From assembly GCF_963675815.1 (NCBI RefSeq), contig NZ_OY776574.1:1606001-1670000 (forward strand): DNA of 64,000 bases. The letters run 5' to 3'. This DNA is from an uncultured Desulfuromusa sp. (GTDB lineage: Bacteria > Desulfobacterota > Desulfuromonadia > Desulfuromonadales > Geopsychrobacteraceae). The notes under the pieces were generated by a model that was not told where the DNA came from, searched no databases, and saw only the letters and a list, made by a program, of their open reading frames with translations. Shown piece after piece: positions 24,350-32,392 of this stretch. Both the position numbers and the translations under genes were made by a program. Within the stretch, counting starts at the first letter, position 1, and every line of letters starts with the position of its first letter.

Positions 24350-25240
24350 ATGATTATTGACTGGTATCCGGGTCACATGAAAAAAGCCCGGGCGCAGATT
24401 ATCGAAATATTGCCCAAAATAGATCTGGTAATTGAAGTCCTCGATGCCAGACTTCCGGTCAGTAGTGCCAATCCGCTTTTGCAGAGATTGCGTGGTGACA
24501 AACCTTGCATCAAGGTTCTGAATAAAAATGACCTCGCCGATCCAACAGTGACTAAGAGGTGGGTCCAGTTTTTGGAGAAGCAACAGGGAGTTAAAGCCAT
24601 TCCGATTGAAGCGACAAGCCGCCGAGATGCCGGATTAATTCCAAAACTGTGTCGTAAGCTTCTTCCTGCACGTTCACAGGCGAAGAAACCGTTAAGGGTT
24701 CTGGTCGTGGGAATTCCTAATGTTGGGAAATCAACCCTGATTAATTCCCTTGCCGGGAAAAAAATTGCCCGTGTTGGTGACAAACCTGCTATTACTACCT
24801 GCCCTCAGCAGATTGACTTGCGTAACGGGATTCTCCTCTCTGATACTCCTGGCCTGCTTTGGCCGGTGCTGGAAAATATGGCTGGAGCTGCCAGGCTTGC
24901 AGCCAGTGGTGCCATTGGTGATAACGCCTTCGATACCCTTGAGGTCGGTTTAACCACGGCTCAATATCTGGCGGAAAAATATCCGGCTCTGCTGCTGAAG
25001 CGCTACAAATTACCAGAATTACCGGAAACTCCTTTGGCAATTGTCGAAGAGATTGGGCGCCGCCGTGGTTGTCTGATTAAAGGGGGAGACGTTGATCACC
25101 ACCGGGCAGCTGAGTTACTGCTACGTGAACTGAGAGCCGGGAGCATAGGGCAAATCTCCCTGGAACGACCAGAAGAAGCACCTGGAGCCTTTGAAAAAGG
25201 GAATGCCCCCTCTCCGCAGTCAGACAGGATAGCAGAATGA
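24350..25240 (+). CDS. rbgA: Ribosome biogenesis GTPase RbgA/YlqF
   Basis: Circularly permuted GTPase for late assembly of the 50S ribosomal subunit. The 296-residue protein shows the permuted motif order: G4 NKND (58-61), then G1 GIPNVGKST (121-129), then G3 DTPG (165-168). The N-terminal WYPGHMKKA is characteristic of YlqF. The C-terminal ANTAR-like part is shorter and ends in a polar tail. Its last four bases overlap the ATG of the downstream RRM gene, implying joint translation. Confidence 0.93.
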   Translation: MIIDWYPGHMKKARAQIIEILPKIDLVIEVLDARLPVSSANPLLQRLRGDKPCIKVLNKNDLADPTVTKRWVQFLEKQQGVKAIPIEATSRRDAGLIPKLCRKLLPARSQAKKPLRVLVVGIPNVGKSTLINSLAGKKIARVGDKPAITTCPQQIDLRNGILLSDTPGLLWPVLENMAGAARLAASGAIGDNAFDTLEVGLTTAQYLAEKYPALLLKRYKLPELPETPLAIVEEIGRRRGCLIKGGDVDHHRAAELLLRELRAGSIGQISLERPEEAPGAFEKGNAPSPQSDRIAE

Positions 25241-25593
25241 AAAAAGCCAAGAGTCCAATTAAAGATATATTCGTTGCTGATATTTCCTTTGAGGCAACGG
25301 AAGAAGATCTCCACAAGTTGTTCTCTGTCTGTGGAACTGTCCGATCTATTCACATGCTTACCGATCCGAAAAACGGTAACTTTAAAGGGGTCGCATTCAT
25401 CCGTATGGCGACTGATGCAGAAAACAGAGAAGCTATCAATATGCTGGATGGGACCCGACTGATAGATCGTTGCATTAATGTGAGTGCTGCAAAGTCCAAA
25501 GAAGAGATGGCGGTTGTTGATGAGGTTGTGGAGCTGCCCGAAAAACGCACCCGACGAAGGAGAGTGCCCAAAGGTCGGAAGAAGGTGCGCTAA
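25237..25593 (+). CDS. RRM-domain RNA-binding protein
   Basis: A 118-residue RNA-binding protein with one RNA-recognition motif: RNP2 DIFVADISF at about residues 10-18 and RNP1 FKGVAFIRM at about 47-55, followed by a strongly basic tail (KRTRRRRVPKGRKKVR). Such small RRM proteins are common in deltaproteobacteria and cyanobacteria, and some are linked to cold or translation. The ATGA overlap with rbgA suggests a role near ribosome assembly, but this is inference from position. Confidence 0.88.
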   Translation: MKKAKSPIKDIFVADISFEATEEDLHKLFSVCGTVRSIHMLTDPKNGNFKGVAFIRMATDAENREAINMLDGTRLIDRCINVSAAKSKEEMAVVDEVVELPEKRTRRRRVPKGRKKVR

Positions 25594-25735
25594 AAAAGAC
25601 TCTGTATGTTTCTGGGGAAAACCCTGTGGGCATCAGCAGTTTTTTCAAAGAGTTTGATCTTTGTCCTGAGCTATAAGCTTCTGTAGAAAACATATTCCAA
25701 CGGGGCCAAAGGTTGCGTGCAAGAGGAATAGCCAC

Positions 25736-26206
25736 ATGCTGCAAATAACCGTCCCCGGCAGTGGGGATCTTAAGTTCAAGGATCTGGTGCTTGATTTCAA
25801 TGGGACTCTGGCCTGTGATGGTGAGTTGATTCCGGGGGTGCGGGAACGGTTGTTGCTGTTGGCAGAGTCACTGAAAATCCATATTATTACCGCAGATACT
25901 TTTGGCAGTGTCGAGCAGGAAGTGGCTGCTATCCCCTGTGAATTGGCTGTCATTTCTACAACATCTCAGGATGACGAAAAGCTTGACTATATTAAAAGCC
26001 TTGGCGTGAAAAATGTTGTCGCGGTGGGCAATGGACGCAATGATCGACTGATGTTGAAAGCAGCACAATTAAGTATGGCTATTGCACAAACAGAAGGCGC
26101 TTCAATGACTGCGGTTCTAGCTGCAGATATACTGGTGCCTGATATCCTGGTTGCTCTTGATCTGTTGCTGAAACCACAACGACTGATCGCAACACTGCGG
26201 ATTTGA
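25736..26206 (+). CDS. HAD-superfamily small hydrolase-like protein
   Basis: A 156-residue cap-less HAD-fold protein resembling the phosphorylation domain of P-type ATPases. Motif I reads DFNGTLA with Asp20 as nucleophile and Asn at the usual second-Asp position. Motif II is probably the Thr in IITADTFG, and motif IV is VGNGRNDRLML. Soluble proteins of this type are annotated as HAD ATPase or phosphatase; the substrate is unknown. An Asn in place of the second Asp weakens typical phosphatase chemistry. It lies alone after the RRM gene. Confidence 0.75.
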   Translation: MLQITVPGSGDLKFKDLVLDFNGTLACDGELIPGVRERLLLLAESLKIHIITADTFGSVEQEVAAIPCELAVISTTSQDDEKLDYIKSLGVKNVVAVGNGRNDRLMLKAAQLSMAIAQTEGASMTAVLAADILVPDILVALDLLLKPQRLIATLRI

Positions 26207-26825
26207 TGGCTTGAGAAACAAGCTCTGCCATTCAAAACAGGGCTAAAGTGTGTCGTTCAAACTTGACCGAGCTGACTTTGTCGGATTTGGTCAAACCTTC
26301 AAGTAGCCGCCCCCACCCATTCAAATGTCCATGGATATTTGCGAACCTTTTTGATCTGATATTTGATATCGAAGGTAAAATGTTTTCTTAGCAAAATTGC
26401 TCAATGCCATATCTTCTAGGTTTTGATAAGTTTTAGGCCGAGTGTCTAGATAGTTGGGTATCAGAAAACTGGTAACACACAATCACCATGGCTTTCTAAA
26501 TTATGGCCTCCTGGATCAATTCCTGGTGGTCATTTTTCATACAGGTCAGTGTGAATTCGCATTTGGACCAAGACAAATACCCCAATACAATGCAGGGGAT
26601 TTATAAAACGTGACCTCCTTCTTTCTAACTCATGTTGTTTTGAGCCCAACTCACTAAGCCACATAGTGAAAAGGGTTTTTAACATGTATCCTGTAATCCT
26701 GTTATATCCATCTATGACAGTTGTTTATCATCAATGATCCATATACCAATCATTGTGTTGGCTTCTTTGATGTGTTTCGAAATTTTTTCTTGACAAACAA
26801 TTATTTCAACGAGATAATTTATCTA
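26207..26825. other. Long gene-free stretch before iclR
   Basis: About 620 bases with no convincing gene on either strand. A few broken short frames around 26240-26340 could be decayed coding sequence, but I cannot identify a parent gene. The right part is AT-rich and probably includes the iclR promoter. Confidence 0.45.
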
Positions 26826-26851
26826 TGGGAAATTAATCCCACATTATGGGA
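26826..26851. promoter_or_regulatory. Candidate IclR autoregulatory operator
   Basis: Overlapping palindromic elements TGGGA-N6-TCCCA and TCCCA-N5-TGGGA share their central TCCCA arm and end 10 bases before the iclR GTG. The position would block transcription or translation start, as expected for autorepression. Confidence 0.45.
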
Positions 26852-26861
26852 AAAAGATATT

Positions 26862-27665
26862 GTGAAAAGTACTACTCAAGAAAATAATAAAAAGCTTTCC
26901 AAAGATGCAGAGAACCGGCAGGAAGGGTCTCAGAGTCTGTACAGGGCCATTTCTCTTATAAGAGCAGTTGCTCGAAGTGGAGATACCGGAATCCGAATGT
27001 CAGAAATAGCACAAGAAGTTGATTTGCCAACGTCAACGGTGCATCGCATCCTTTCAGTGTTTGTGTCGGAGCGTTTTCTTGAATTCAATCAATGCGAAAA
27101 AAAATATTCTCTTGGATATGAGTTGTTTGCGCTTGGTGCGAAAGCACATCGATATCAACTGCTTGATCAATATCGAGAGGCAATAAAACGAGTATCAGAA
27201 GTGACAGAAGAAACAACTTATTTAGTGACGCGTTCTGGAAATGACGCTCTCTGTGTTGACCGTGTATTAGGCTCATATCCGATACAAGTATTAACCTTTG
27301 AAGTAAATGAACTTAGGCCTCTCGGGATTGGTTCTGGGAGTCTGGCAATACTTTCATTGCTCCCAGATGAGATGATTGAAACAATTACAACAGAAAATGA
27401 AGAAAAATTTAAAAACTTTAAAGGGATGAATAAATTTGAAATAAAAAAAATAGTTAAGAAGGTACGTCAAGATGGATTCGCAATAAGTATGAAAGTTGTT
27501 AATTCAGATACCGTAGGTGTAGGTGTGGCAATACAAGACAAAAACGGAAAAGTTGTTGGTGCAATAAGTGTTGCGGGAATAGCTAGCAGGATGAAAGTTG
27601 AGAGACGGACTGAAATAGTAGACATTATTCGCTCGGAAATAAAGAGAGTCTGTAATCAAGGCTAA
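26862..27665 (+). CDS. IclR family transcriptional regulator
   Basis: Likely local regulator of the following catabolic cluster. About 267 residues from the chosen GTG (VKSTTQENN). An N-terminal winged helix (LYRAISLIRAVARSG ... MSEIAQEVDLPTSTVHRIL) is followed by the IclR effector-binding domain (ETTYLVTRSGNDALCVDRV ... LRPLGIGSGSLAIL ... GVGVAIQDKNGKVVGAISVAG). A longer frame begins 47 codons earlier, but that extra part is AT-rich, aromatic and not family-like, so the GTG is preferred, though its ribosome site is weak. IclR proteins sense small acids; the effector is unknown here. Confidence 0.85.
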   Translation: MKSTTQENNKKLSKDAENRQEGSQSLYRAISLIRAVARSGDTGIRMSEIAQEVDLPTSTVHRILSVFVSERFLEFNQCEKKYSLGYELFALGAKAHRYQLLDQYREAIKRVSEVTEETTYLVTRSGNDALCVDRVLGSYPIQVLTFEVNELRPLGIGSGSLAILSLLPDEMIETITTENEEKFKNFKGMNKFEIKKIVKKVRQDGFAISMKVVNSDTVGVGVAIQDKNGKVVGAISVAGIASRMKVERRTEIVDIIRSEIKRVCNQG

Positions 27666-27692
27666 TTCGAAAATAAAAAAATCTTGATGATC

Positions 27693-27708
27693 AAAAGCAT
27701 ATGCTTTT
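27693..27708. promoter_or_regulatory. 16-bp perfect palindrome upstream of tctC
   Basis: AAAAGCATATGCTTTT is a perfect palindrome 28 bases after the iclR stop. It may be part of a transcript end or a regulator-binding site in the iclR-tctC gap. Confidence 0.4.
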
Positions 27709-27720
27709 CATGGAAAATAT

Positions 27721-27743
27721 AAATTTCGAAGAACTCGAAATTT
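27721..27743. promoter_or_regulatory. Candidate IclR operator upstream of tctC
   Basis: Perfect 9-bp arms AAATTTCGA / TCGAAATTT with a 5-base spacer lie about 50 bases upstream of tctC, and a TTGACT box follows directly. Size and symmetry fit an IclR-type operator controlling the transport and catabolic genes. Confidence 0.5.
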
Positions 27744-27795
27744 AATTGACTAAATAACCAATAGGGACAATCACAACAACTAAAAGGAGAACACC

Positions 27796-28761
27796 ATGAA
27801 AAAAATGTTTATGCTTTTTGTACTCTCACTATCTCTGATTTTGACTTCTGTAAGCTTTGCTGATGAATGGCCAAATAAAAATATAAATCTTTACATTGGC
27901 TTCGGTGCTGGTGGCACAACTGACATGAGCGCGCGACTTTTGGCTCAACTTCTTGAAGAAGATCTCGGGGTAAAAGTAGTCACCGAAAACAAGCCAGGTG
28001 GCGGTGGAGTAGTCCTTGCTTCACTCATGTCAGCGATGAAACCCGACGGCTATTCCCTTATGACCTTATCAGCAAGCCCAGTATCTATTACGCCAAACCG
28101 TCAAAAACTAACATATGACCCTTTTGCAGACATAACACTCATTGCTCAGTATGGTATTTGGAACTTTGCAGTTGCTGTTCCAGCCAATTCACCCTTTAAT
28201 ACCCTCAAAGAAATGATTGAGTTTGCTCGGGCAAACCCAGGAAAGGTTACATTTTCCACGTCCGGGACAGGAAATACTCAGCATTTAGTTATGGAGCAGA
28301 TTAATACCTTTGAAAAAATCAAAATGATTGCTGTGCCATTTAAGTCAGGTGCAGAGGCTGCTGCGGCTGCTATGGGTGGACACGTTACCTGCATGGTGGG
28401 GGTTTCTGAATGGATCGGTCCAGTAAAGTCAGGTGATATGAAGCTTCTTGCCTCAATGGATGAAGAAAGAATGCATGACTTTCCAGATGTACCAACCCTA
28501 TTGGAATTAGGCTATGATTTTTATGCGGACACTAACTTTTTAGGCATCGCAGGTCCAGGTGGAATGCCAGAGGATATTGTTAAGAAAATTGAAGCATCAA
28601 TTCAAAAGGCCACTAAGGATCAGCGATTCATAGACTTAATGAGTAAATTGCATTTTCCTATTCAGTTTAAAGGCCATAAAGACTGGACTAATGTAGCCCA
28701 TAGCGCAAACCGCAGAATTAAGATAGTCCTTGAGGGCCTGGGGCTTGGGATAAAAGATTAG
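27796..28761 (+). CDS. tctC: TTT-family periplasmic substrate-binding protein (TctC/Bug)
   Basis: Periplasmic receptor of a tripartite tricarboxylate transporter. The 321-residue protein has a signal peptide ending near SFADEWPNK. The Bug-family core follows: PNKNINLYIGFGAGGTTD, NKPGGGGVVLASLMS, GTGNTQHLVMEQI, PFKSGAEAAAAAMGGHV and GPGGMPEDIVKKIE. AAAGGAG lies upstream. It is followed by a hairpin and then tctB-tctA. Bug receptors bind carboxylates and amides through two water-mediated carboxylate contacts; the actual ligand is unknown. Confidence 0.93.
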   Translation: MKKMFMLFVLSLSLILTSVSFADEWPNKNINLYIGFGAGGTTDMSARLLAQLLEEDLGVKVVTENKPGGGGVVLASLMSAMKPDGYSLMTLSASPVSITPNRQKLTYDPFADITLIAQYGIWNFAVAVPANSPFNTLKEMIEFARANPGKVTFSTSGTGNTQHLVMEQINTFEKIKMIAVPFKSGAEAAAAAMGGHVTCMVGVSEWIGPVKSGDMKLLASMDEERMHDFPDVPTLLELGYDFYADTNFLGIAGPGGMPEDIVKKIEASIQKATKDQRFIDLMSKLHFPIQFKGHKDWTNVAHSANRRIKIVLEGLGLGIKD

Positions 28762-28780
28762 AGCTAACAGTGTGAGGGTA

Positions 28781-28814
28781 TATTTCTAGCCCCTAACAAT
28801 AGGGGCTAGAAATA
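28781..28814 (+). terminator. Hairpin between tctC and tctB
   Basis: A 15-bp perfect stem (TATTTCTAGCCCCTA and its complement) with loop ACAA follows tctC, then ATTTAAT. It probably limits read-through or stabilises the tctC message so that the receptor exceeds the permease. Confidence 0.75.
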
Positions 28815-28860
28815 TTTAATAAACCATCAAGTAAAAAACACAATACTGAGGACGATACTA

Positions 28861-29298
28861 ATGAACACTCGTTCAGAGTTCATTTCCGGGGTTTTCTTTT
28901 TTATATTTTCTTTGATTTTGCTATTTTTCATCACGCCTTTATTCGTTGAAAGTCCAAATTGTTCCGGCATGAAAGCTTCCTTTTTCCCAAATCTGGCAAG
29001 CTCAATACTAATGGTTTCCAGCTTAGTTCTAATATTGAAATCATGGAAAAACAAAGGAAAACTGAACCTTAAAATTAAATTAGAAAACATGAAGCCGCTT
29101 TATGTGATTTTAGCTATATTTTTTCATATTATTTTATTTGAAAATTTCGGGTTTTTAATTTCGACCCCAATAGCTCTTATTGCATTGATGTTGATTATGG
29201 GCCAAAGAAAAATGAAAAATTTGTTTCTGAATGCATTTGCTGTTACAGGGCTTCTTTATGCTCTTTTTGCTTATGTCCTGAAACTAAATTTGACTTGA
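28861..29298 (+). CDS. tctB: TTT-family small permease (TctB)
   Basis: Small membrane subunit of the TTT transporter, 145 residues with four hydrophobic spans (about 10-30, 38-58, 78-95 and 100-140). It has the usual low-similarity TctB layout including a charged loop after span two. It sits between tctC and tctA in the standard order, ten bases before tctA. Identity is supported mainly by size, topology and position. Confidence 0.85.
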   Translation: MNTRSEFISGVFFFIFSLILLFFITPLFVESPNCSGMKASFFPNLASSILMVSSLVLILKSWKNKGKLNLKIKLENMKPLYVILAIFFHIILFENFGFLISTPIALIALMLIMGQRKMKNLFLNAFAVTGLLYALFAYVLKLNLT

Positions 29299-29308
29299 GG
29301 AGCTCCAC

Positions 29309-30802
29309 GTGTTCTTAGATATTTTCTATGGGTTCGGTGAAATACTGTCGTTCGCTAATGTTTCTGCGGTTTTTTTAGGACTGTGTTTCGGTACCTTATT
29401 TGGTGCAATACCTGGGCTGACCGCGACTATGGGCATTGCTCTGGTTATCCCCTTGACATTTACTATGCCACCTATAACCGCTTTTGCCGCGCTTTTGGGC
29501 GCATACAAAGGGGGCGTCTATGGGGGCTCAATCCCAGCAATTTTGATTAACACTCCCGGTACTCCCGTTGCTGCTGTTACTACGTTTGACGGCTATCCTC
29601 TCGCCAAGATGGGAAAAGCTGGGAAGGCAATGGATGTTGCTCTTTGGTCTTCAGTAATAGCAGATATTTTGTCCACAATGTGCCTTATGTTTTTCGCTGT
29701 ATCGTTAGCAAAAATTTCTTTGAAATTCGGTCCACCTGAATTTGCTGGCATTATGATTTTTGCACTTGTGCTTGTAGCGGGTGTGTCTGGAGATTCACTA
29801 GTAAAGGGAATATTGGCCGCGAGTATCGGGTTTCTTTTAGGGACTATTGGGCTAGATCCAATGTATGCAACACCAAGGTACCTCTTTGGCTATGCCACAC
29901 TAATGAGTGGGATCGATTTAATGGTGCTTCTGATTGGAATGTTCGCCATCAGTGAAGTATTAATTCAAGCCGAGTCTATCAAAGAGAAAATTTCAAAGAA
30001 AGTTATTGTCAATATTGGCAGTGTTGATGATCGAGCTAGTTTTGCGGAAATTGTCCATTGTCTTCCAATCATTCTAAAGGGGACAGTACTGGGTATTCTC
30101 ATTGGCGCCATTCCCGGAGTGGGTCCTACCACAACCTCTTTTCTCAATTATTCCGAGGCTCGTCGAACCTCAAAGCACCCGGAAGAGTTTGGCAAGGGTT
30201 CTATAGAAGGACTTGCAGCAGCAGAGTCTGGAAATAATGCAACTGTTGGTGGAACCTTAATTCCAACCTTGGCTCTAGGAATTCCAGGAGATGTAACAAC
30301 TGCTGTTCTCTTGGGGGCATTGATGATTCATGGGCTGACCCCAGGGCCGGCGCTTTTTGTAGAAAATGCGGGTTTCGTTTATGCAATCTTTGCAAGCCTT
30401 ATTTTTTCATCTCTTCTTCTTCCGATCGTTGGGAAGACAGCTATCAAAATTTTTAAGCAGATTACTAGAATTCCCAATAGCATTCTTTTTCCGACCGTTG
30501 CGATTACCTGTATTATGGGCGTTTATGGGCTAGGTAGTAGTTTCACCGATCTCAGAATGATGCTGTTCTTCGGTGTGGTGGCTTATGTTCTCAGAAAGTT
30601 TAATTACCCATTGGCTCCACTGTTAATAGGTTTTATCCTTGAACCCCTTGGCGAAAGAGCCATCAGGCAGAGCTTAGCTATTAGCCAAGGGAGCCTCGAA
30701 ATTTTTTACACGCGGCCAATATGTTTATTATTTCTGGGGCTCACAATTGTGGCTTCCGTTGTTCTTGTTATCATTCAAAATAAATCTGCCAAAGTAAGTT
30801 AA
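29309..30802 (+). CDS. tctA: TTT-family large permease (TctA)
   Basis: Large membrane subunit of the TTT transporter, 497 residues with about 11-12 spans. Family hallmarks are clear: GLCFGTLFGAIPGLTATMGIA near the start, GGVYGGSIPAILINTPGTP, a second GILIGAIPGVGPTTTSFLNY, and LIPTLALGIPGDVTTAVLLGAL. The start is GTG with GAGGAG upstream. It provides ion-coupled uptake of the ligand delivered by TctC, and is followed after ten bases by the M20 hydrolase gene. Confidence 0.95.
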   Translation: MFLDIFYGFGEILSFANVSAVFLGLCFGTLFGAIPGLTATMGIALVIPLTFTMPPITAFAALLGAYKGGVYGGSIPAILINTPGTPVAAVTTFDGYPLAKMGKAGKAMDVALWSSVIADILSTMCLMFFAVSLAKISLKFGPPEFAGIMIFALVLVAGVSGDSLVKGILAASIGFLLGTIGLDPMYATPRYLFGYATLMSGIDLMVLLIGMFAISEVLIQAESIKEKISKKVIVNIGSVDDRASFAEIVHCLPIILKGTVLGILIGAIPGVGPTTTSFLNYSEARRTSKHPEEFGKGSIEGLAAAESGNNATVGGTLIPTLALGIPGDVTTAVLLGALMIHGLTPGPALFVENAGFVYAIFASLIFSSLLLPIVGKTAIKIFKQITRIPNSILFPTVAITCIMGVYGLGSSFTDLRMMLFFGVVAYVLRKFNYPLAPLLIGFILEPLGERAIRQSLAISQGSLEIFYTRPICLLFLGLTIVASVVLVIIQNKSAKVS

Positions 30803-30812
30803 GGATATATTC

Positions 30813-32066
30813 GTGGACACAAGAAATCTTTTCAAAATAATCGATCTACAGCATGACGAGATGATTCAAACCCTAAAGGAATTGGTTCGTATACCAAGTG
30901 TTACTGGCAATGAAAAACCCGCACAGGAATATATTGAAAATCTATATTCCGGATTAAAAATTAATCCAGAGCGCGTTTACCCAGACATTGAGAGCTTAAG
31001 AAATCATCCTGCCTTTGTTGATACCAAACGTTCCTATGATGACTGCTTTAACATTGTGGCGACCTTGCAAGGAGACCCTTCGAAAGCATCGTTAATTCTG
31101 AATGGTCATTCAGATGTTGTATCACCAGAGCCCGAGCAATCATGGCGGCGAGGACCATTTGATCCTTTTCTTGAGGGCAACCGACTTTACGGCCGTGGTG
31201 CGGGTGATATGAAGGGCGGCTTGATTGCCAATTTTTATGCTCTGAAAGCAATCCTTGATGCGGGGATGCTCCCCGGGGGAACTGTTTCTTTGCAAAGTGT
31301 GATTGATGAGGAAGCCGGTGGAGCTGGTGGAACTTTGGCTTTGCTTAACCAAGGCTATGTCGCAGATGCCCTGCTCGTAACAGAACCGCATAACTTAAAT
31401 ATTACAATTAGCCATGTCGGAATAATGTATTTTAAAGTCAAAGTAACTGGTCGCTCCGCTCATAGTGGGCTGGCGCATAAAGGAGTCAATGCCATTGGGA
31501 AAATGTATCCCATATATAACGCATTGGAGACTTTAGCTAGGGAGAGGGGCCTCGCCATAAAATTCCCATTGTATGAACAAGGATCCGGTCAATCTTGCCA
31601 TTTGACAGTTAGCAGTATGATAGCGGGAGACTGGCCTGGGAAAGTGGCGGGACACGCAGAAATAAATTGCCGTATCAGCTTTATCCCTGGCGAGACCAAA
31701 CAAGAAATTCAAAAATTGATTCATGACTTAATTTCAGAGGTCGCAAACCAGGATGAATGGCTGAAAGAAAACCTACCCGAAATAGAATGGTATGGATGGC
31801 AAAATGAGCCTTGGGAACAAGCAGAGGATCATAAGTTTATTTCAAGTCTTCGCAATGTTTATACCGAAGTCCTTGGTCAAACACCTCACCTAATTGGACG
31901 TGCTTCAGGCAATGATGCCAGATTTAGTGGGTATTTTGGTATGCCTGGGGCCTGTATTGGACCTATTGCCGAAAACATACATGGCCCTGATGAATGGGTA
32001 GATGTCGATTCGCTGAACAAACTTATCAAAGTTCTGGCCGTATTTATATTAGATTGGTGTAAATAA
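30813..32066 (+). CDS. M20 family metallohydrolase (ArgE/DapE type)
   Basis: Zinc amidohydrolase that removes an acyl or carbamoyl group from an amino acid, or a dipeptidase-like enzyme. 417 residues from a GTG start. Metal and catalytic positions are visible: H99 and D101 in ILNGHSDVVS, D132 in GRGAGDMKGG, E166/E167 in VIDEEAGG, and a late His in ENIHGPDEWV. The dimerisation domain is in the middle (SHVGIMYFKVKVTGRSAHSG). The product of the TTT transporter genes just upstream would supply its substrate. Exact substrate is unknown; N-acetyl, N-succinyl or N-carbamoyl amino acids are the family range. Confidence 0.88.
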   Translation: MDTRNLFKIIDLQHDEMIQTLKELVRIPSVTGNEKPAQEYIENLYSGLKINPERVYPDIESLRNHPAFVDTKRSYDDCFNIVATLQGDPSKASLILNGHSDVVSPEPEQSWRRGPFDPFLEGNRLYGRGAGDMKGGLIANFYALKAILDAGMLPGGTVSLQSVIDEEAGGAGGTLALLNQGYVADALLVTEPHNLNITISHVGIMYFKVKVTGRSAHSGLAHKGVNAIGKMYPIYNALETLARERGLAIKFPLYEQGSGQSCHLTVSSMIAGDWPGKVAGHAEINCRISFIPGETKQEIQKLIHDLISEVANQDEWLKENLPEIEWYGWQNEPWEQAEDHKFISSLRNVYTEVLGQTPHLIGRASGNDARFSGYFGMPGACIGPIAENIHGPDEWVDVDSLNKLIKVLAVFILDWCK

Positions 32067-32152
32067 GTTTGAAGTAATAATCTCTGCCACAGCAAACAAC
32101 CAGATGATGTTAAAAAAATCCTTGAAATAAATAAACAGTTCACGAGGATTTT

Positions 32153-32308
32153 GTGTCTGTTGGAGTTAAATCAAACTTTGATAATTCTGACGTGCTAAAG
32201 AAAATTGAGGAATTAGTCGTCCCTGAAAAAATTTTTGCCCAAATTTCGAGAAGCTTTAATCTTTGGAAAAAATCAGCATGTCAATTGGTTCAAGAATATA
32301 TAGCTTAA
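32153..32308 (+). CDS. 51-aa hypothetical protein
   Basis: A small reading frame with a GTG start and GAGG five bases upstream encodes a balanced, helix-prone 51-residue peptide (core NSDVLKKIEELVVPEKIF, then FNLWKKSACQLVQEYIA). Composition is protein-like, unlike random AT-rich frames nearby. It lies between the M20 and aminotransferase genes in the same direction. I recognise no family. It may be a small partner protein or a relic. Confidence 0.45.
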   Translation: MSVGVKSNFDNSDVLKKIEELVVPEKIFAQISRSFNLWKKSACQLVQEYIA

Positions 32309-32392
32309 AAAACGAGCAGAATGGACATATTAAGATTAAGTGCTTGTAAATATTTCTACCATTGTTTTATCCAAATTAGAAAGGAATCCCCC

